DNA of 49,038 bases from assembly GCA_938018055.1 (NCBI GenBank), contig CALIKL010000022.1, positions 1-49,038 of the forward strand, written 5' to 3'. Made by a program: the position numbers and the translations under genes. Positions 27,172 to 35,945 of the stretch are shown one piece after another. The notes beneath the pieces were generated by a model. It ran no database searches and was not told the origin of the DNA. It was given only the letters and a program-made list of their open reading frames with translations. The stretch comes from an uncultured bacterium. Lineage in GTDB: Bacteria; Bacteroidota; Rhodothermia; Rhodothermales; UBA10348. The stretch's first letter is position 1. Each line of letters begins with the position of its first letter.

Positions 27172-27768
27172 CTAAGACGCGAACCAGCCTTTCCAGATCC
27201 GATCTACTTCCTTTTGAAGATCTGAGAGCGATCCATTGTTGAGGATTATTTCGTCCGCAAAGGCCACGTACTGTTCATTATCAGGTTGAGCGCCCATCCG
27301 ACCTTCGATCTCCGATACCGTCAGCCCTCCTCGGTCCAGCACGCGCTGCAAGCGAACCGCCTTTGACGCTGAAATCGCAACAACACTGTCCAGCTTTTCT
27401 CGGATTGAAGCGGGCGGTAGCAGCGCAGCTTCGCGCACGATTGCAGGAGCTCCGCTTGCCTCCGCTCGGGATGCAGTCAGATCGAATGCTTCGTAAACCG
27501 CAGGATGAACAACGGCATTGACGGCCTTTCGCACATTGTCGTCGGCAAAGATCTGTCGAGCAATCCACGATCGGTTCAATCGGCCATCGGCGTTCCAGGT
27601 CTGCGGCCCCAGTACATCCATCAACCCTTCGCGCACCGATTCATCTTCCTCCATGAGGTGTTTGGCGACCGCATCCGCGTCGAATACCACTGCGCCCTTA
27701 TCCTGCAGCATATCCCGGACCGTGGATTTGCCACTTCCAATGCCTCCGGTCAATCCAATCTTTAGCAT
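27172..27768 (-). CDS. coaE: Dephospho-CoA kinase
   Basis: 198 residues starting MLKIGLTGGIGSGKSTV: P-loop at residues 8-16. Later family features are the DADAVAKHL motif, the CoA-binding segment RLNRSWIARQIF and a lid containing RVLDRGGLTVSEIEGRMGAQ. The enzyme phosphorylates the ribose 3'-OH of dephospho-CoA, the last step of CoA synthesis in the cytosol. The upstream neighbour on the same strand (the large barrel gene) ends 31 nt before the start, so co-transcription is possible. Confidence 0.95.
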   Translation of the reverse strand: MLKIGLTGGIGSGKSTVRDMLQDKGAVVFDADAVAKHLMEEDESVREGLMDVLGPQTWNADGRLNRSWIARQIFADDNVRKAVNAVVHPAVYEAFDLTASRAEASGAPAIVREAALLPPASIREKLDSVVAISASKAVRLQRVLDRGGLTVSEIEGRMGAQPDNEQYVAFADEIILNNGSLSDLQKEVDRIWKGWFAS

Positions 27769-27799
27769 GGGTCTCAGGGGGTTAGATGCGTGTTTGGCT

Positions 27800-29842
27800 T
27801 TACCATTGCCAACGCATGGTAAGTGCCAGATTGGGAATCATGGTACGCCTTCCACGCCTGGCTGCATTCCGGATGACCTGCTCCCGTCCCTCCGGAAGGT
27901 CTCCGTACAGGCGGTGAGCGATCTGCTGAAACGTAGCCCAGCCATCGACTCGAAGATACGCGTTGCGACGCATGGGCCAGACGATGGCCATGGTCGGTCC
28001 GATCTGATCAATGCGTTTACGACCCATACGGGAGATGACCGCCTCTTCATCCGTATCGGGAATAGTGTAGCGGACACTTGCTACCCGATCAAAATCCGTT
28101 CGGATGAAGACGCGCATTCCCAGTTCTGCCTGAACAGTCCGTCCCGTCTGGATCCTGCCCCAAGCACTCACCGTCCGCAACGTGTCAAAGGGTATCTCGG
28201 CAAACACATTGTCCAGGAATCGGCCCAGTTGCAGGTCTGACAAGGAGGCTGTAACCAGGATGCGCACAGCATCGGCGACCTCGTGTTCGGCATCAATTTC
28301 GTAACGCAATTCACGGGCTGACTGATCAGTTGGTCTTCGGCCGGCCAATACAAAATCATCAACCGTGTAGGTAGCTCGTACCTCACTCGATAAACGGATA
28401 CGGGTGTCACGTCCCGGACGCCAATTGATTGAGGGACGATAGCGAATGGAGCGCTGAACGGAGTTCTCTGCGGAACGAATGGCCTTTATGTAGACGGTAT
28501 GGAACCACGAGCCGGAAACCTGGACCATGAGGTCCAGATTGTCTCTCAGACGGAAGCGCGTTCCAAGCAGGGCATTGTAGAGCAGCTCGTCCCGATCATC
28601 CGGATTCACGGCTGGCGTGTCGTGTCGAAGAATGTTTGCCGAGCCATCGAACTGTATATCCCACCATGGCGTGATGCTACTCAGAAACGAGGACTGAACT
28701 CCCAAAAACCCGCGTTCATTGTCTGCTTGCCTGAGCAAGTTCAGTTTCTGAGCCGCCTGAGCCGGTGGAAGCTCTTCTGCATTGGTGAGCTGACGGCGTT
28801 CCACTTCAGCCCCTGCAGAAACTGCGATGCGCGCCCGCGTACGTGCACTTTCATATCGTGTGGCCAAGCGTGCTTCGACCGTCCGGCGGTTGAATCTCGA
28901 ATCGAAAAAGAGCGCGTCCGTAGGCGCACGCAGGGTCTCCACTTGTCGGGAATTGGTCCCCACGTCCAGGGAGGCGGTCAGCCACAATGGGGCCGCGAGA
29001 CGGCTTTCGATGTCCACGCCGACCATGACCGTATCACTACGGGTGGACTCAACCGTTTCCGCCTGGCGTCCCACGGCATCGTCCCGATTCAGGAAGGATG
29101 CCGCTTGGTACGCGTCTCGTCGCACGCTCGAACCCGCAATGCGCGTCCTGAAGCGCGTTTCTCCAAAAATGCGTTGACTGTCCAGAAGGGATCGCAAGAC
29201 ACTTCCCGTCCTGGGGGACGTGCGTTGTACCTGGGCAACACCTTGAATCTGGGTAACATATCCTCCGAGATCTGTCGTTGGAAGGCCAAAGCGGAATCCG
29301 GCCGCCCAACCTGCATCTGTGCGCACGGGTACGATCGATGCATCTCCCGAGAATCCGGGACGGGCGTCGGTTGCGAATCCAAGGGCGGGCTCCAGCCACA
29401 GCCGATCGTTGGCCCAGAATCGGTATCCGCCCCATACATCCTGTCGGAAAACACGACTCAAGCTATACCAGTCAGCCCCTCCAAAAAAAATCAGTCCTCC
29501 TCTCCCGTCGGCGCCTCTGGACATCGCTTCGAAACGTGTCCTGTTTTCATCCCGAAAACTGAGACGGTCATCAAAGAGCAGAAAGGCATCCGATCGGAAA
29601 CGATTGGTGAGGCTGATGTCCCAGGACCCGGAGCGGATCGAAGACGTCACGCCAGCTGTCCACCGATAGCGGTTTACGTCACGCTCAAATCCCGACTCCA
29701 TAACCAACGGACTGGGAGCAATCTGTGCGGTGGATTCCACACTACTTACAAACCAAACACCGCATACGACGGCGATCGTTATAACCGTTCGGATGCAGCG
29801 CGCGGAGGCACGGGAAAGGGGGAATTCCTGATCGCCAGCCAT
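27800..29842 (-). CDS. Large outer-membrane beta-barrel protein candidate, unknown function
   Basis: The start at 29842 (MAGDQEFPLSRASARCIRTV) gives 680 residues with an internal signal-type segment (ITIAVVCGVWFVSSVESTAQ); the longer frame to 29980 overlaps the HIT gene. The mature protein is built of many alternating hydrophobic strands with aromatic girdles (for example YRWTAGVTSSIRSGSWDISL and RTRIRLSSEVRATYTVDDFVL), ending in LALTMRWQW with a terminal aromatic residue, as expected for an outer-membrane barrel. No ligand or family can be assigned. It starts 7 nt after the HIT stop, so the two are probably one transcript. Confidence 0.6.
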   Translation of the reverse strand: MAGDQEFPLSRASARCIRTVITIAVVCGVWFVSSVESTAQIAPSPLVMESGFERDVNRYRWTAGVTSSIRSGSWDISLTNRFRSDAFLLFDDRLSFRDENRTRFEAMSRGADGRGGLIFFGGADWYSLSRVFRQDVWGGYRFWANDRLWLEPALGFATDARPGFSGDASIVPVRTDAGWAAGFRFGLPTTDLGGYVTQIQGVAQVQRTSPRTGSVLRSLLDSQRIFGETRFRTRIAGSSVRRDAYQAASFLNRDDAVGRQAETVESTRSDTVMVGVDIESRLAAPLWLTASLDVGTNSRQVETLRAPTDALFFDSRFNRRTVEARLATRYESARTRARIAVSAGAEVERRQLTNAEELPPAQAAQKLNLLRQADNERGFLGVQSSFLSSITPWWDIQFDGSANILRHDTPAVNPDDRDELLYNALLGTRFRLRDNLDLMVQVSGSWFHTVYIKAIRSAENSVQRSIRYRPSINWRPGRDTRIRLSSEVRATYTVDDFVLAGRRPTDQSARELRYEIDAEHEVADAVRILVTASLSDLQLGRFLDNVFAEIPFDTLRTVSAWGRIQTGRTVQAELGMRVFIRTDFDRVASVRYTIPDTDEEAVISRMGRKRIDQIGPTMAIVWPMRRNAYLRVDGWATFQQIAHRLYGDLPEGREQVIRNAARRGRRTMIPNLALTMRWQW

Positions 29843-29849
29843 CAACCAA

Positions 29850-30194
29850 TCACCCCGGAGGCCATCGAAGGACACGTCCTCCAAGCAGGTGAAGATGCAG
29901 GTGGGGAACGGTTTGAAGGCCTTCTTCGCCGCAATTGAATACCGTACGGTATCCGCGATGCAGTCCTTCGTTGGCTGCAATCTTTTTCGCGCACAAGAAC
30001 AGGTGCCCGACCAGCTCTTGGTCCTCTTTGGTCAAATCATCCAGCGAGGGAATCGGCTTTCGCGGCACAATCAGGATATGCACCGGCGCCTGGGGCTGAA
30101 TGTCCCGGAACGCGATACACAGTTCATCCTCGTACACCATATCCGACGGGATCTCTCCGTCGGCAATCTTCTGGAACAGGGTCTTGTCGGCCAT
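29850..30194 (-). CDS. HIT family protein (HINT-type histidine triad nucleotide hydrolase)
   Basis: The start at 30194 (MADKTLFQKIADGEIPSDMVYED) gives 114 residues. The HIT signature is H98-L-H100-L-H102 followed by LLGGRVLRWPPG, with the FNCGEEGLQTVPHLHLH context typical of bacterial HINT/HIT proteins that hydrolyse adenosine phosphoramidates. The upstream frame to 30278 is non-family. The 281 bp upstream (30195-30475) hold no gene I can support; a minus-strand frame there encodes no recognisable domain. A TATATTC box about 95 nt upstream could be the promoter. Confidence 0.92.
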   Translation of the reverse strand: MADKTLFQKIADGEIPSDMVYEDELCIAFRDIQPQAPVHILIVPRKPIPSLDDLTKEDQELVGHLFLCAKKIAANEGLHRGYRTVFNCGEEGLQTVPHLHLHLLGGRVLRWPPG

Positions 30195-30475
30195 GATTAT
30201 CGCACGCTGACGAGTTACGGCAAATACGACGATGTGTATGAGGGATGGAAACACGCTGAGTGCGCACCTGAGCCACACCGACTAGAAGAATATAGGTGCC
30301 AGATACCTGCAGCGTGGCCAAGAGGTGAGCCTCCATGAGGCGAAGCCTATGATTCTTTTCCGCATCGGGCACCAGGTCATGAAACGCCTGTTCCTTCAGG
30401 GGCACCCAAGGAGCCATGAAACCGGAACGACTCTATCGACTATCCGGTTCATCCCGTCAACCGACGCCTAATACC

Positions 30476-30889
30476 ATGACCACGGTCTACATAACGCGCA
30501 AAGCGCATTTCAACGCTGCCCACCGGATGCACAATCCGAATCAGAGCGATGCCTGGAATGCAGAAACGTTCGGAAAATGCAACTATCCGAACTGGCATGG
30601 ACATAATTACAATATTGAAGTCACCGTAGCTGGTGAACCGGATCCCGACACCGGGTACGTGATGGACCTGGGACGACTGAAGCGCATCATGGAAGAAGCC
30701 GTTATCGAACCCTGTGATCATCGGAACCTGAACTTGGATGTGGACTTTCTCGAGGGCATTATTCCTTCGGCTGAAAACCTGGTCGTCGCTTTCTGGAATC
30801 AACTGGCACCTCGAATCACCGGTGCCCGACTTGTTTCTGTACGCTTGTGGGAGACGGAGCGTAATGTGGCAGAATACCGGGGCGACTGA
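30476..30889 (+). CDS. 6-pyruvoyltetrahydropterin synthase/QueD family protein
   Basis: Starting at 30476 ([20 protein letters not shown]) gives 137 residues; the frame to 30416 adds 20 non-family residues. Zinc ligands are His16, His41 and His43 (NWHGHNY), and Cys35 in [13 protein letters not shown] is the catalytic cysteine position. CDHRNLN and a late [15 protein letters not shown] complete the fold. The G-K-C-x-x-P-N-x-H-G-H-N-Y arrangement matches the pyruvoyl-tetrahydropterin synthase form. The product could enter tetrahydrobiopterin or, as 6-carboxy-tetrahydropterin, the queuosine pathway. folE follows after 38 nt and supplies dihydroneopterin triphosphate. Confidence 0.88.
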   Translation: MTTVYITRKAHFNAAHRMHNPNQSDAWNAETFGKCNYPNWHGHNYNIEVTVAGEPDPDTGYVMDLGRLKRIMEEAVIEPCDHRNLNLDVDFLEGIIPSAENLVVAFWNQLAPRITGARLVSVRLWETERNVAEYRGD

Positions 30890-30927
30890 CCCACTCCACC
30901 TCTCATCGGTCCCAAACGGACAATTCA

Positions 30928-31536
30928 ATGGATGACAACCAACGCTTTTCCGAAACCAACGAGTACGATCCGGAATCCGTCCGGCGCATCTCGGAGAGCG
31001 TGGCCGCTACGCTTGCTGCTATCGGAGAGAACCCCCACCGGGAGGGTTTGCTCAAAACACCCGAACGAGTAGCCAAGGCACAGCTGTTCCTGACGCAGGG
31101 CTATCAGCAGGATGCTGCACAGATCCTGAAGAGTGCCGTTTTCGAAGAGTCCTATGATGAAATGATCCTGGTAAAGGACATCGAGCTCTACAGCATGTGC
31201 GAACATCACATGGTGCCCTTCTTTGGAAAGGCACATGTGGCTTACATCCCGGATGGCCATATCGTTGGGCTATCAAAGATTCCTCGCGTCGTAGACGTAT
31301 TTGCCCGGCGGCTGCAGGTTCAGGAGCGATTGACCCTTCAGATTCGAACGGCCATTGAAGACGCGCTCAAACCACAGGGCGTAGCCGTCGTGATTGAAGC
31401 GACCCACCTGTGCATGGTCATGCGGGGCGTTCAGAAGCAGCGTTCAGTGACCACGACCAGCTCCATGTCAGGGCCATTTCTGGAGAACACACACACGCGG
31501 GCCGAATTCATGCGGCTGATCCACACCAAGGACTGA
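30928..31536 (+). CDS. folE: GTP cyclohydrolase I
   Basis: 202 residues. Zinc ligands Cys91 and His94 (CEHHMVPF) and Cys162 (LCMVMRGVQ) are present, with the helical N-terminus [19 protein letters not shown] and the substrate segment [19 protein letters not shown] (here read with AYIP). It turns GTP into 7,8-dihydroneopterin triphosphate, the entry to folate, biopterin and queuosine. The start ATG lies 38 nt after the PTPS/QueD gene; the two very likely form an operon. Confidence 0.96.
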   Translation: MDDNQRFSETNEYDPESVRRISESVAATLAAIGENPHREGLLKTPERVAKAQLFLTQGYQQDAAQILKSAVFEESYDEMILVKDIELYSMCEHHMVPFFGKAHVAYIPDGHIVGLSKIPRVVDVFARRLQVQERLTLQIRTAIEDALKPQGVAVVIEATHLCMVMRGVQKQRSVTTTSSMSGPFLENTHTRAEFMRLIHTKD

Positions 31537-31581
31537 CATCCTGAAGCGCCACAGGTCCAGTCGATCAGAGCCATCCGAGCC

Positions 31582-32145
31582 TCAGTTGAGACTTGGGTGA
31601 TCCGGAAAGTTCGCGAGGATGGCAAAACTACCGCCCATGGATCGAAGCGCTTGCCCCCAAACCGCGGACTCGGCGGTGTCAAAAACGGTGTCCGTGTCGG
31701 ACTCGGTCAGAATCCACCCTCCGTGTTCTACCTCATCGGCAAGCTGACCTGGAGACCATCCCGAATATCCCAGGAAGAAGCGAATATCGTCCAAGTCCAA
31801 TTTTTCATCGTGGATGGACTGCTTGACGACGTCGAAATCACCACCCCAGTAAATACCCGGTCGAATTTCAATCCCTCCGGGAATCAATTCGGGAAGGCGG
31901 TGCAGAAAGTGCAAGGTTTCCGGCTGAACCGGACCTCCCCAACTTATTTCCTCTTCCAATCCACTCATATCCTCGAACACCTGCTCCATGACAATGGTCA
32001 GCGATCGATTGAGGATGAGTCCAAAGCTACCCGAATCCGTGTGCTCACAGAGCAAAACCACCGCACGCCGGAAGTTGGGATCCCATTGCATGGGAGGAGC
32101 CACCAGCAAGGCCCCGGCTTGCAGCTGTGTATGGTCCTTTATCAC
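31582..32145 (-). CDS. YqgE/AlgH family protein
   Basis: The start is taken as GTG at 32145 because a strong GGAGGA sits 6 nt upstream and family sequence begins at once (VIKDHTQLQAGALLVAPPMQ). This gives 187 residues, the E. coli YqgE length; the open frame to 32223 is not family-like. Conserved segments are FRRAVVLLCEHTDSGSFGLILNR (in parts), WGGPVQPETLHFLH and FFLGYSGWSPGQLADE. The family has no settled function. The conserved 143-residue protein upstream ends 26 nt before the GTG, on the same strand. Confidence 0.92.
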   Translation of the reverse strand: MIKDHTQLQAGALLVAPPMQWDPNFRRAVVLLCEHTDSGSFGLILNRSLTIVMEQVFEDMSGLEEEISWGGPVQPETLHFLHRLPELIPGGIEIRPGIYWGGDFDVVKQSIHDEKLDLDDIRFFLGYSGWSPGQLADEVEHGGWILTESDTDTVFDTAESAVWGQALRSMGGSFAILANFPDHPSLN

Positions 32146-32171
32146 GGGGCATTCCTCCGGGGATAAGTGAA

Positions 32172-32603
32172 TTACCCGGGGTTGGAATATTCCTTGACCA
32201 GCGCCCTGCGCGCCCCAACCCACCAGTCCGGCCCCCGGGTGATGGCTGTTATGGTAATATCTGAGAAATGGGGAATCAACGCAATCAATTCATTCGCCAC
32301 CAGATGCCAGTCTTCGGCGACTACCATACGGGCAATTTCCTCTGACTTGGCATCAGTCCAGCGCCATTTGTGACGCAAGGCCTCTGCTTTTTTCCAGTAG
32401 TTCCGATCGTCCCAGGCGCCGGCACTCTGCTCGATGGTCTCTCCAATGCCCCGAAGACTGAAGACCAAAAAAGCCACCATGTCGGCCCATTCATCGTCGA
32501 TGGTGTGACGCTCGGCAAGCAACCGAATGACTTCCGCGCACGAGCGTCGGTGCATGTTACGCGTCTTGGCCGGGGTATCTCCGGTACGGACAATGCGACC
32601 CAT
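32172..32603 (-). CDS. Conserved protein of unknown function
   Basis: 143 residues, soluble. The start MGRIVRTGDTPAKTRNMHRRS is at ATG 32603. Distinctive blocks are MHRRSCAEVIRLLAER, MVAFLVFSLRGIGETIEQSA, WDDRNYWKKAEALRHKW, and the ending LIALIPHFSDITITAITR with a WW pair. I recall this layout from proteins in Rhodothermia, Deinococcus and Chloroflexi, none with an assigned role. The density of conserved-looking charged and aromatic residues argues against a chance frame. It lies between the ELWxxDGT gene (stop to its own start, 6 nt) and yqgE. Confidence 0.7.
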   Translation of the reverse strand: MGRIVRTGDTPAKTRNMHRRSCAEVIRLLAERHTIDDEWADMVAFLVFSLRGIGETIEQSAGAWDDRNYWKKAEALRHKWRWTDAKSEEIARMVVAEDWHLVANELIALIPHFSDITITAITRGPDWWVGARRALVKEYSNPG

Positions 32604-32609
32604 ACAGGT

Positions 32610-35555
32610 TCAACGGGACTTTATGATGGAACGAGAGACGTAGGTATCCGCTGCGGATACCCGGACAAAATACACTCCTGAAGCCCAGAGAGTACCGTCC
32701 AATTCTATTGACTGGGACTTTCCTGCCGGCATCCATCCGTTCGCGATGAGGTCCACGCGCCGCCCAAGTAAGTCAAAGACCTCGATCCGCACGTTCTCAG
32801 ATTGAGGTAGCGTAAGCTCCATGCGCGCAGTCGAGGTGAAAGGATTTGGCCATGGAGGAGACAATGCCGCTATTTCACCGGGCAATTCCAGCGTCTCCGT
32901 CGGCACGGCCAAGGCGTCCACGACCCACAGCTCATTCCCTGTCGTTCCATTCGACCCTCGGATAAGCAGCCGATTGCCATCTGCCCCGAGAAGGGCCGCA
33001 CCCGATGACAACGGACCAGGGAGCAGATCGCTGACCAGAAACGTCCCAAGATCCGTTCCGTCACTGGTCCATAGCTCGCGTCCGTGAAGTCCATCCTCGG
33101 CCGTAAAGAACAGACGACCTGCAGCGACAACCAGGTCCTCAGGATCAGCGGATCCACTCGTGTGGATGTCCTTCACGCGATATGTCCCGCCCGATGTGCC
33201 GTCGCTGGTCCACAGTTCGCGATCACCCAGATCATCAGCTACAAAATACAGTCGGTCCGGCCCGGCCGTGATCCAAGGCGAGGCCGAATACCCCGGATCC
33301 TGCGAGATTTCGGAAAGCTGCACCGTTCCTGCTTCGGTGCCATCGCTTCGCCAGAGTTGCGGGCCGCCGCCCAGACGAGCCTGAAAATAGACGGTGGAGT
33401 CAACGGTGGTGACCCAACTTAGAGTGGTACTGCGGCGGCCCGCGGCCAGATCTGCCACGACCCGGGTCCCGGCAGCCGTTCCGTCCGAGACATGCAGCTC
33501 GTATCCATCCGTCCCATTATTGGCACCGAAGAACAACCGATTGCCATCCGTTGCCAACCAAGCAGGATCGGATGAGAGCTGCCCCGGACGGATGTCGGCA
33601 ACCTGTTCCGTGCCGGCTTCCGTTCCGTCGGTGCGCCAGATCTCTTTAGCGCTTGCCGCTTCTTCGGCCGCGAAATAGAGCGTGTCCCTCATCGCAACAA
33701 GCCCCTCTGGCGCCGAGCCCGCCAGCGGACCGGGGCGAATGTCTGCCACCATCCGGGTGCCTGCGATCGTTCCATCGGTTACCCAAACTTCGCGTCCATG
33801 GGTGCCGTCATCAGCCACAAAATGAACGCGGTTACTCAAGGCCGTCATCAACAGGATATCAGAGGGAGCAATTCCTGGACGGATGTCGGCGACAAGAGTC
33901 GTTCCGTCAGCGGTCCCATCCGAAATCCATAGCTCCTGACCAAGCACACCGTTCGAGGCCGTGAACAACACCTTGTCACCAAATGCAAGAAAATTGGCCG
34001 GTGTTGAGCTGGAGGGACCTAATAACAGATCCTTCACGAGGCGCGTCCCAGCCGCTGACCCATCCGTGACCCACAGCTCCTCGCCATGGATACCATCGCT
34101 TATTGCCATGAAGATCAGCCCGTTGGCCAGAGCAAAACCTTCTGGGTTGGCGCTTTCCGTGCCAGGTCGCACATCAGACACGAGGCGTGTGCCCGCATCC
34201 GTTCCGTCACTGATCCACAATTCATTTCCTATGTCTGTACGCGTGGCCCGGAAAAGCACATTGTCCCCCCAAACAGCGAAGCCGTCGGGCGATGCACCGA
34301 GGTCGCCCGCGACGATATCCGTGACGAGTCTGGTTCCAGCGGCCGTTCCATCTGTCTTCCACAACTCCCGACCGCTTCCGCCGTCATCAGCCTGAAAAAA
34401 TATGTCCGAACCCCGCCGTGTGAGTTCGACCGGATTGCTCGATAGTGGGCTCAGCAGGTCAATGAGCAGCGACGTCCCACCTGCCGTACCATCGCTTTTC
34501 CAGAGTTCGCGCCCGTACGTCGAATCGTCGGCGGTGTAAACAATGCCTTGCGCCAGCGCCTGGATATCGCGCGGATCTGAAGCACCACCGGCCCAGGGAT
34601 CCACCACAAGACGAGTGCCCGCGGTCGTTCCGTTGCTCACCCACAATTCGTTTCCCGTCCCATCTCCATTGGCGCTGAAGAACAGTCCTTCAGAGGCCGG
34701 TGAAATAACACTGGGAAATGACCCCAAATCACCGGGCCGGATGTCCATGACCATGGAGGTAGAAGCAGAATCTCCCCGGGAACGCCACAACTCCTGGCCC
34801 TGAATGCCGTCATCTGCCGCAAAGAACAAGGTGTCTCCCCAGGCAGTGAGCCGGTCCGGGGCAGATCCCAGCGGACCCGGGTGAATGTCGGCAACCAGTA
34901 CGGTGCCCGCTGCCGTCCCGTTGCTTCGCCACAACTCTGGACCAGTCGTTCCGTCATTGGCTCGAAAAAACAACGTGTCTGCCAAAACCGTGAGTTTGGA
35001 CGGGAAAGAGCCCAGACTGCCACCACGGATCTCATGAACCATGACCGTGCCAGCTTCACTTCCATCCGAGCGCCACAGCTCAGGTCCCAGCACATCGTCG
35101 TCCGCGACAAAGAACAAGGTATCTCCCATCGCGACAAGGTCCGTTGGGTCTGAATTGGCCGCCCCGACCGCAATATCACGAACCATGCGCGTGCCCCCGG
35201 ACGATCCATCCGTCACCCATAGCTCGCGACCACGCTGGCCGTCATCGGCCACGAAGAACAGCTGGTTACCCACCAGGGTAAGCAAGGTCGGATTCGACCC
35301 ATCCGCCCCGGGCCGCACATCGTGGACGAGAAAGGTGCCGGCTTGGGTACCGTCCGTACGCCACACTTCACGCCCGGTAGTGACTGGATCCGTTGCGACG
35401 AAATAGGCAATCTCTCCTGCGGGGGTAATACTGCCCGGGGAAGAGCTGAGGCCAATCGCGTTGATGTCCGCAATCAGGTCCTGGGCTGCCACAGGAGACC
35501 ACGTCCCAACGGCGACCGCGGCCAGAAAGAGAGGCAGGAAGCGCAATGTGGACAT
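32610..35555 (-). CDS. ELWxxDGT-repeat secreted protein with T9SS type A sorting domain
   Basis: Starting at 35555 (MSTLRFLPLFLAAVAVGTWSPVAAQ) gives a signal peptide and 981 residues. It has 17 tandem repeats of about 50 residues built on E-L-W-x-x-D-G-T-x-x-G-T followed by an LVxDI strand and a LFFxADDG strand (examples ELWRSDGSEAGTVMVHEI and ELWISDGTDAGTRLVSDV); an 18th unit is decayed. The C-terminal 80 residues (PPWPNPFTSTARMELTL, EVFDLLGRRVD, WASGVYFVRVSA) form the T9SS sorting domain. A surface-displayed propeller-like or adhesin-type protein is likely; its ligand is unknown. It is the last-transcribed-from start of the minus-strand group and divergent from the SDR. Confidence 0.9.
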   Translation of the reverse strand: MSTLRFLPLFLAAVAVGTWSPVAAQDLIADINAIGLSSSPGSITPAGEIAYFVATDPVTTGREVWRTDGTQAGTFLVHDVRPGADGSNPTLLTLVGNQLFFVADDGQRGRELWVTDGSSGGTRMVRDIAVGAANSDPTDLVAMGDTLFFVADDDVLGPELWRSDGSEAGTVMVHEIRGGSLGSFPSKLTVLADTLFFRANDGTTGPELWRSNGTAAGTVLVADIHPGPLGSAPDRLTAWGDTLFFAADDGIQGQELWRSRGDSASTSMVMDIRPGDLGSFPSVISPASEGLFFSANGDGTGNELWVSNGTTAGTRLVVDPWAGGASDPRDIQALAQGIVYTADDSTYGRELWKSDGTAGGTSLLIDLLSPLSSNPVELTRRGSDIFFQADDGGSGRELWKTDGTAAGTRLVTDIVAGDLGASPDGFAVWGDNVLFRATRTDIGNELWISDGTDAGTRLVSDVRPGTESANPEGFALANGLIFMAISDGIHGEELWVTDGSAAGTRLVKDLLLGPSSSTPANFLAFGDKVLFTASNGVLGQELWISDGTADGTTLVADIRPGIAPSDILLMTALSNRVHFVADDGTHGREVWVTDGTIAGTRMVADIRPGPLAGSAPEGLVAMRDTLYFAAEEAASAKEIWRTDGTEAGTEQVADIRPGQLSSDPAWLATDGNRLFFGANNGTDGYELHVSDGTAAGTRVVADLAAGRRSTTLSWVTTVDSTVYFQARLGGGPQLWRSDGTEAGTVQLSEISQDPGYSASPWITAGPDRLYFVADDLGDRELWTSDGTSGGTYRVKDIHTSGSADPEDLVVAAGRLFFTAEDGLHGRELWTSDGTDLGTFLVSDLLPGPLSSGAALLGADGNRLLIRGSNGTTGNELWVVDALAVPTETLELPGEIAALSPPWPNPFTSTARMELTLPQSENVRIEVFDLLGRRVDLIANGWMPAGKSQSIELDGTLWASGVYFVRVSAADTYVSRSIIKSR

Positions 35556-35757
35556 GATGATCGGAATCAGGTAGGATATGGGAAGGCCGGGGGTCAAAAG
35601 TAGGGGCCTTCCATGCGAAATGGGATCCGTTAGCCGTCGCATTTACACGATTCAGGCACTTCTCACTAAGAAACCCACGCCAAAGCAGCCCTTTCCAACT
35701 GTTAAACGAAATGAATATCGCCTCGCGGGTTTCCATATTCCGCTAAATACCTGCCTC

Positions 35758-35790
35758 ATGTTCCATCTCTTCGACCACCACATGGCCTGA
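35758..35790 (+). other. Possible 10-codon leader peptide in a divergent intergenic region
   Basis: MFHLFDHHMA then TGA, directly upstream of a strong terminator. Three His and two Phe codons in ten recall amino-acid attenuator leaders, but no biosynthetic gene follows. The flanking genes diverge (starts at 35555 and 35946), and the remaining bases of the 390-bp gap show nothing else I can name. A 6-bp pairing of GCCAGC (35802-35807) with GTTGGC (35831-35836) could compete with the terminator stem. The call is tentative: the frame is short and no Shine-Dalgarno is clear. Confidence 0.3.
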
Positions 35791-35837
35791 GCTGTGCCAC
35801 GCCAGCGTCCATCCCGATCCACGTGATCGTGTTGGCA

Positions 35838-35869
35838 GCGGGCCGCCCGCATGGGCGGCCCGCATTTTT
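35838..35869 (+). terminator. Strong Rho-independent terminator with no annotated gene before it
   Basis: An 11-bp stem (GCGGGCCGCCC, 35838-35848, with GGGCGGCCCGC, 35853-35863) closes GCAT and is followed by ATTTTTA. The T-run is only on the plus-strand side. Because the genes on both sides diverge, it must end a short plus-strand transcript starting inside the gap, or act as an attenuator for the SDR. Confidence 0.75.
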
Positions 35870-35907
35870 AGGTCCTTCGTTGGGCCATGGGCCTTGGTCT
35901 TGTCCCC

Positions 35908-35915
35908 TATCTTGA
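35908..35915 (+). promoter_or_regulatory. Possible -7 promoter box of the SDR gene
   Basis: TATCTTGA in the context CCCCTATCTTGAGCG, 30 nt before the ATG at 35946 and after the terminator at 35838-35869. It would give the SDR its own promoter. Confidence 0.4.
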
Positions 35916-35945
35916 GCGTGAACGATTATCCACCGCTCCACGCTC

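Noticed and set aside
28499-29938. 479-codon plus-strand frame opposite the barrel gene
   Set aside because: Composition is Arg/Ser-rich and irregular, whereas the minus-strand frame has a signal segment, barrel-like strands and operon spacing.
30124-30417. 97-codon minus-strand frame upstream of the HIT gene
   Set aside because: It overlaps the HIT start in another frame and shows no domain; the gap is treated as non-coding.
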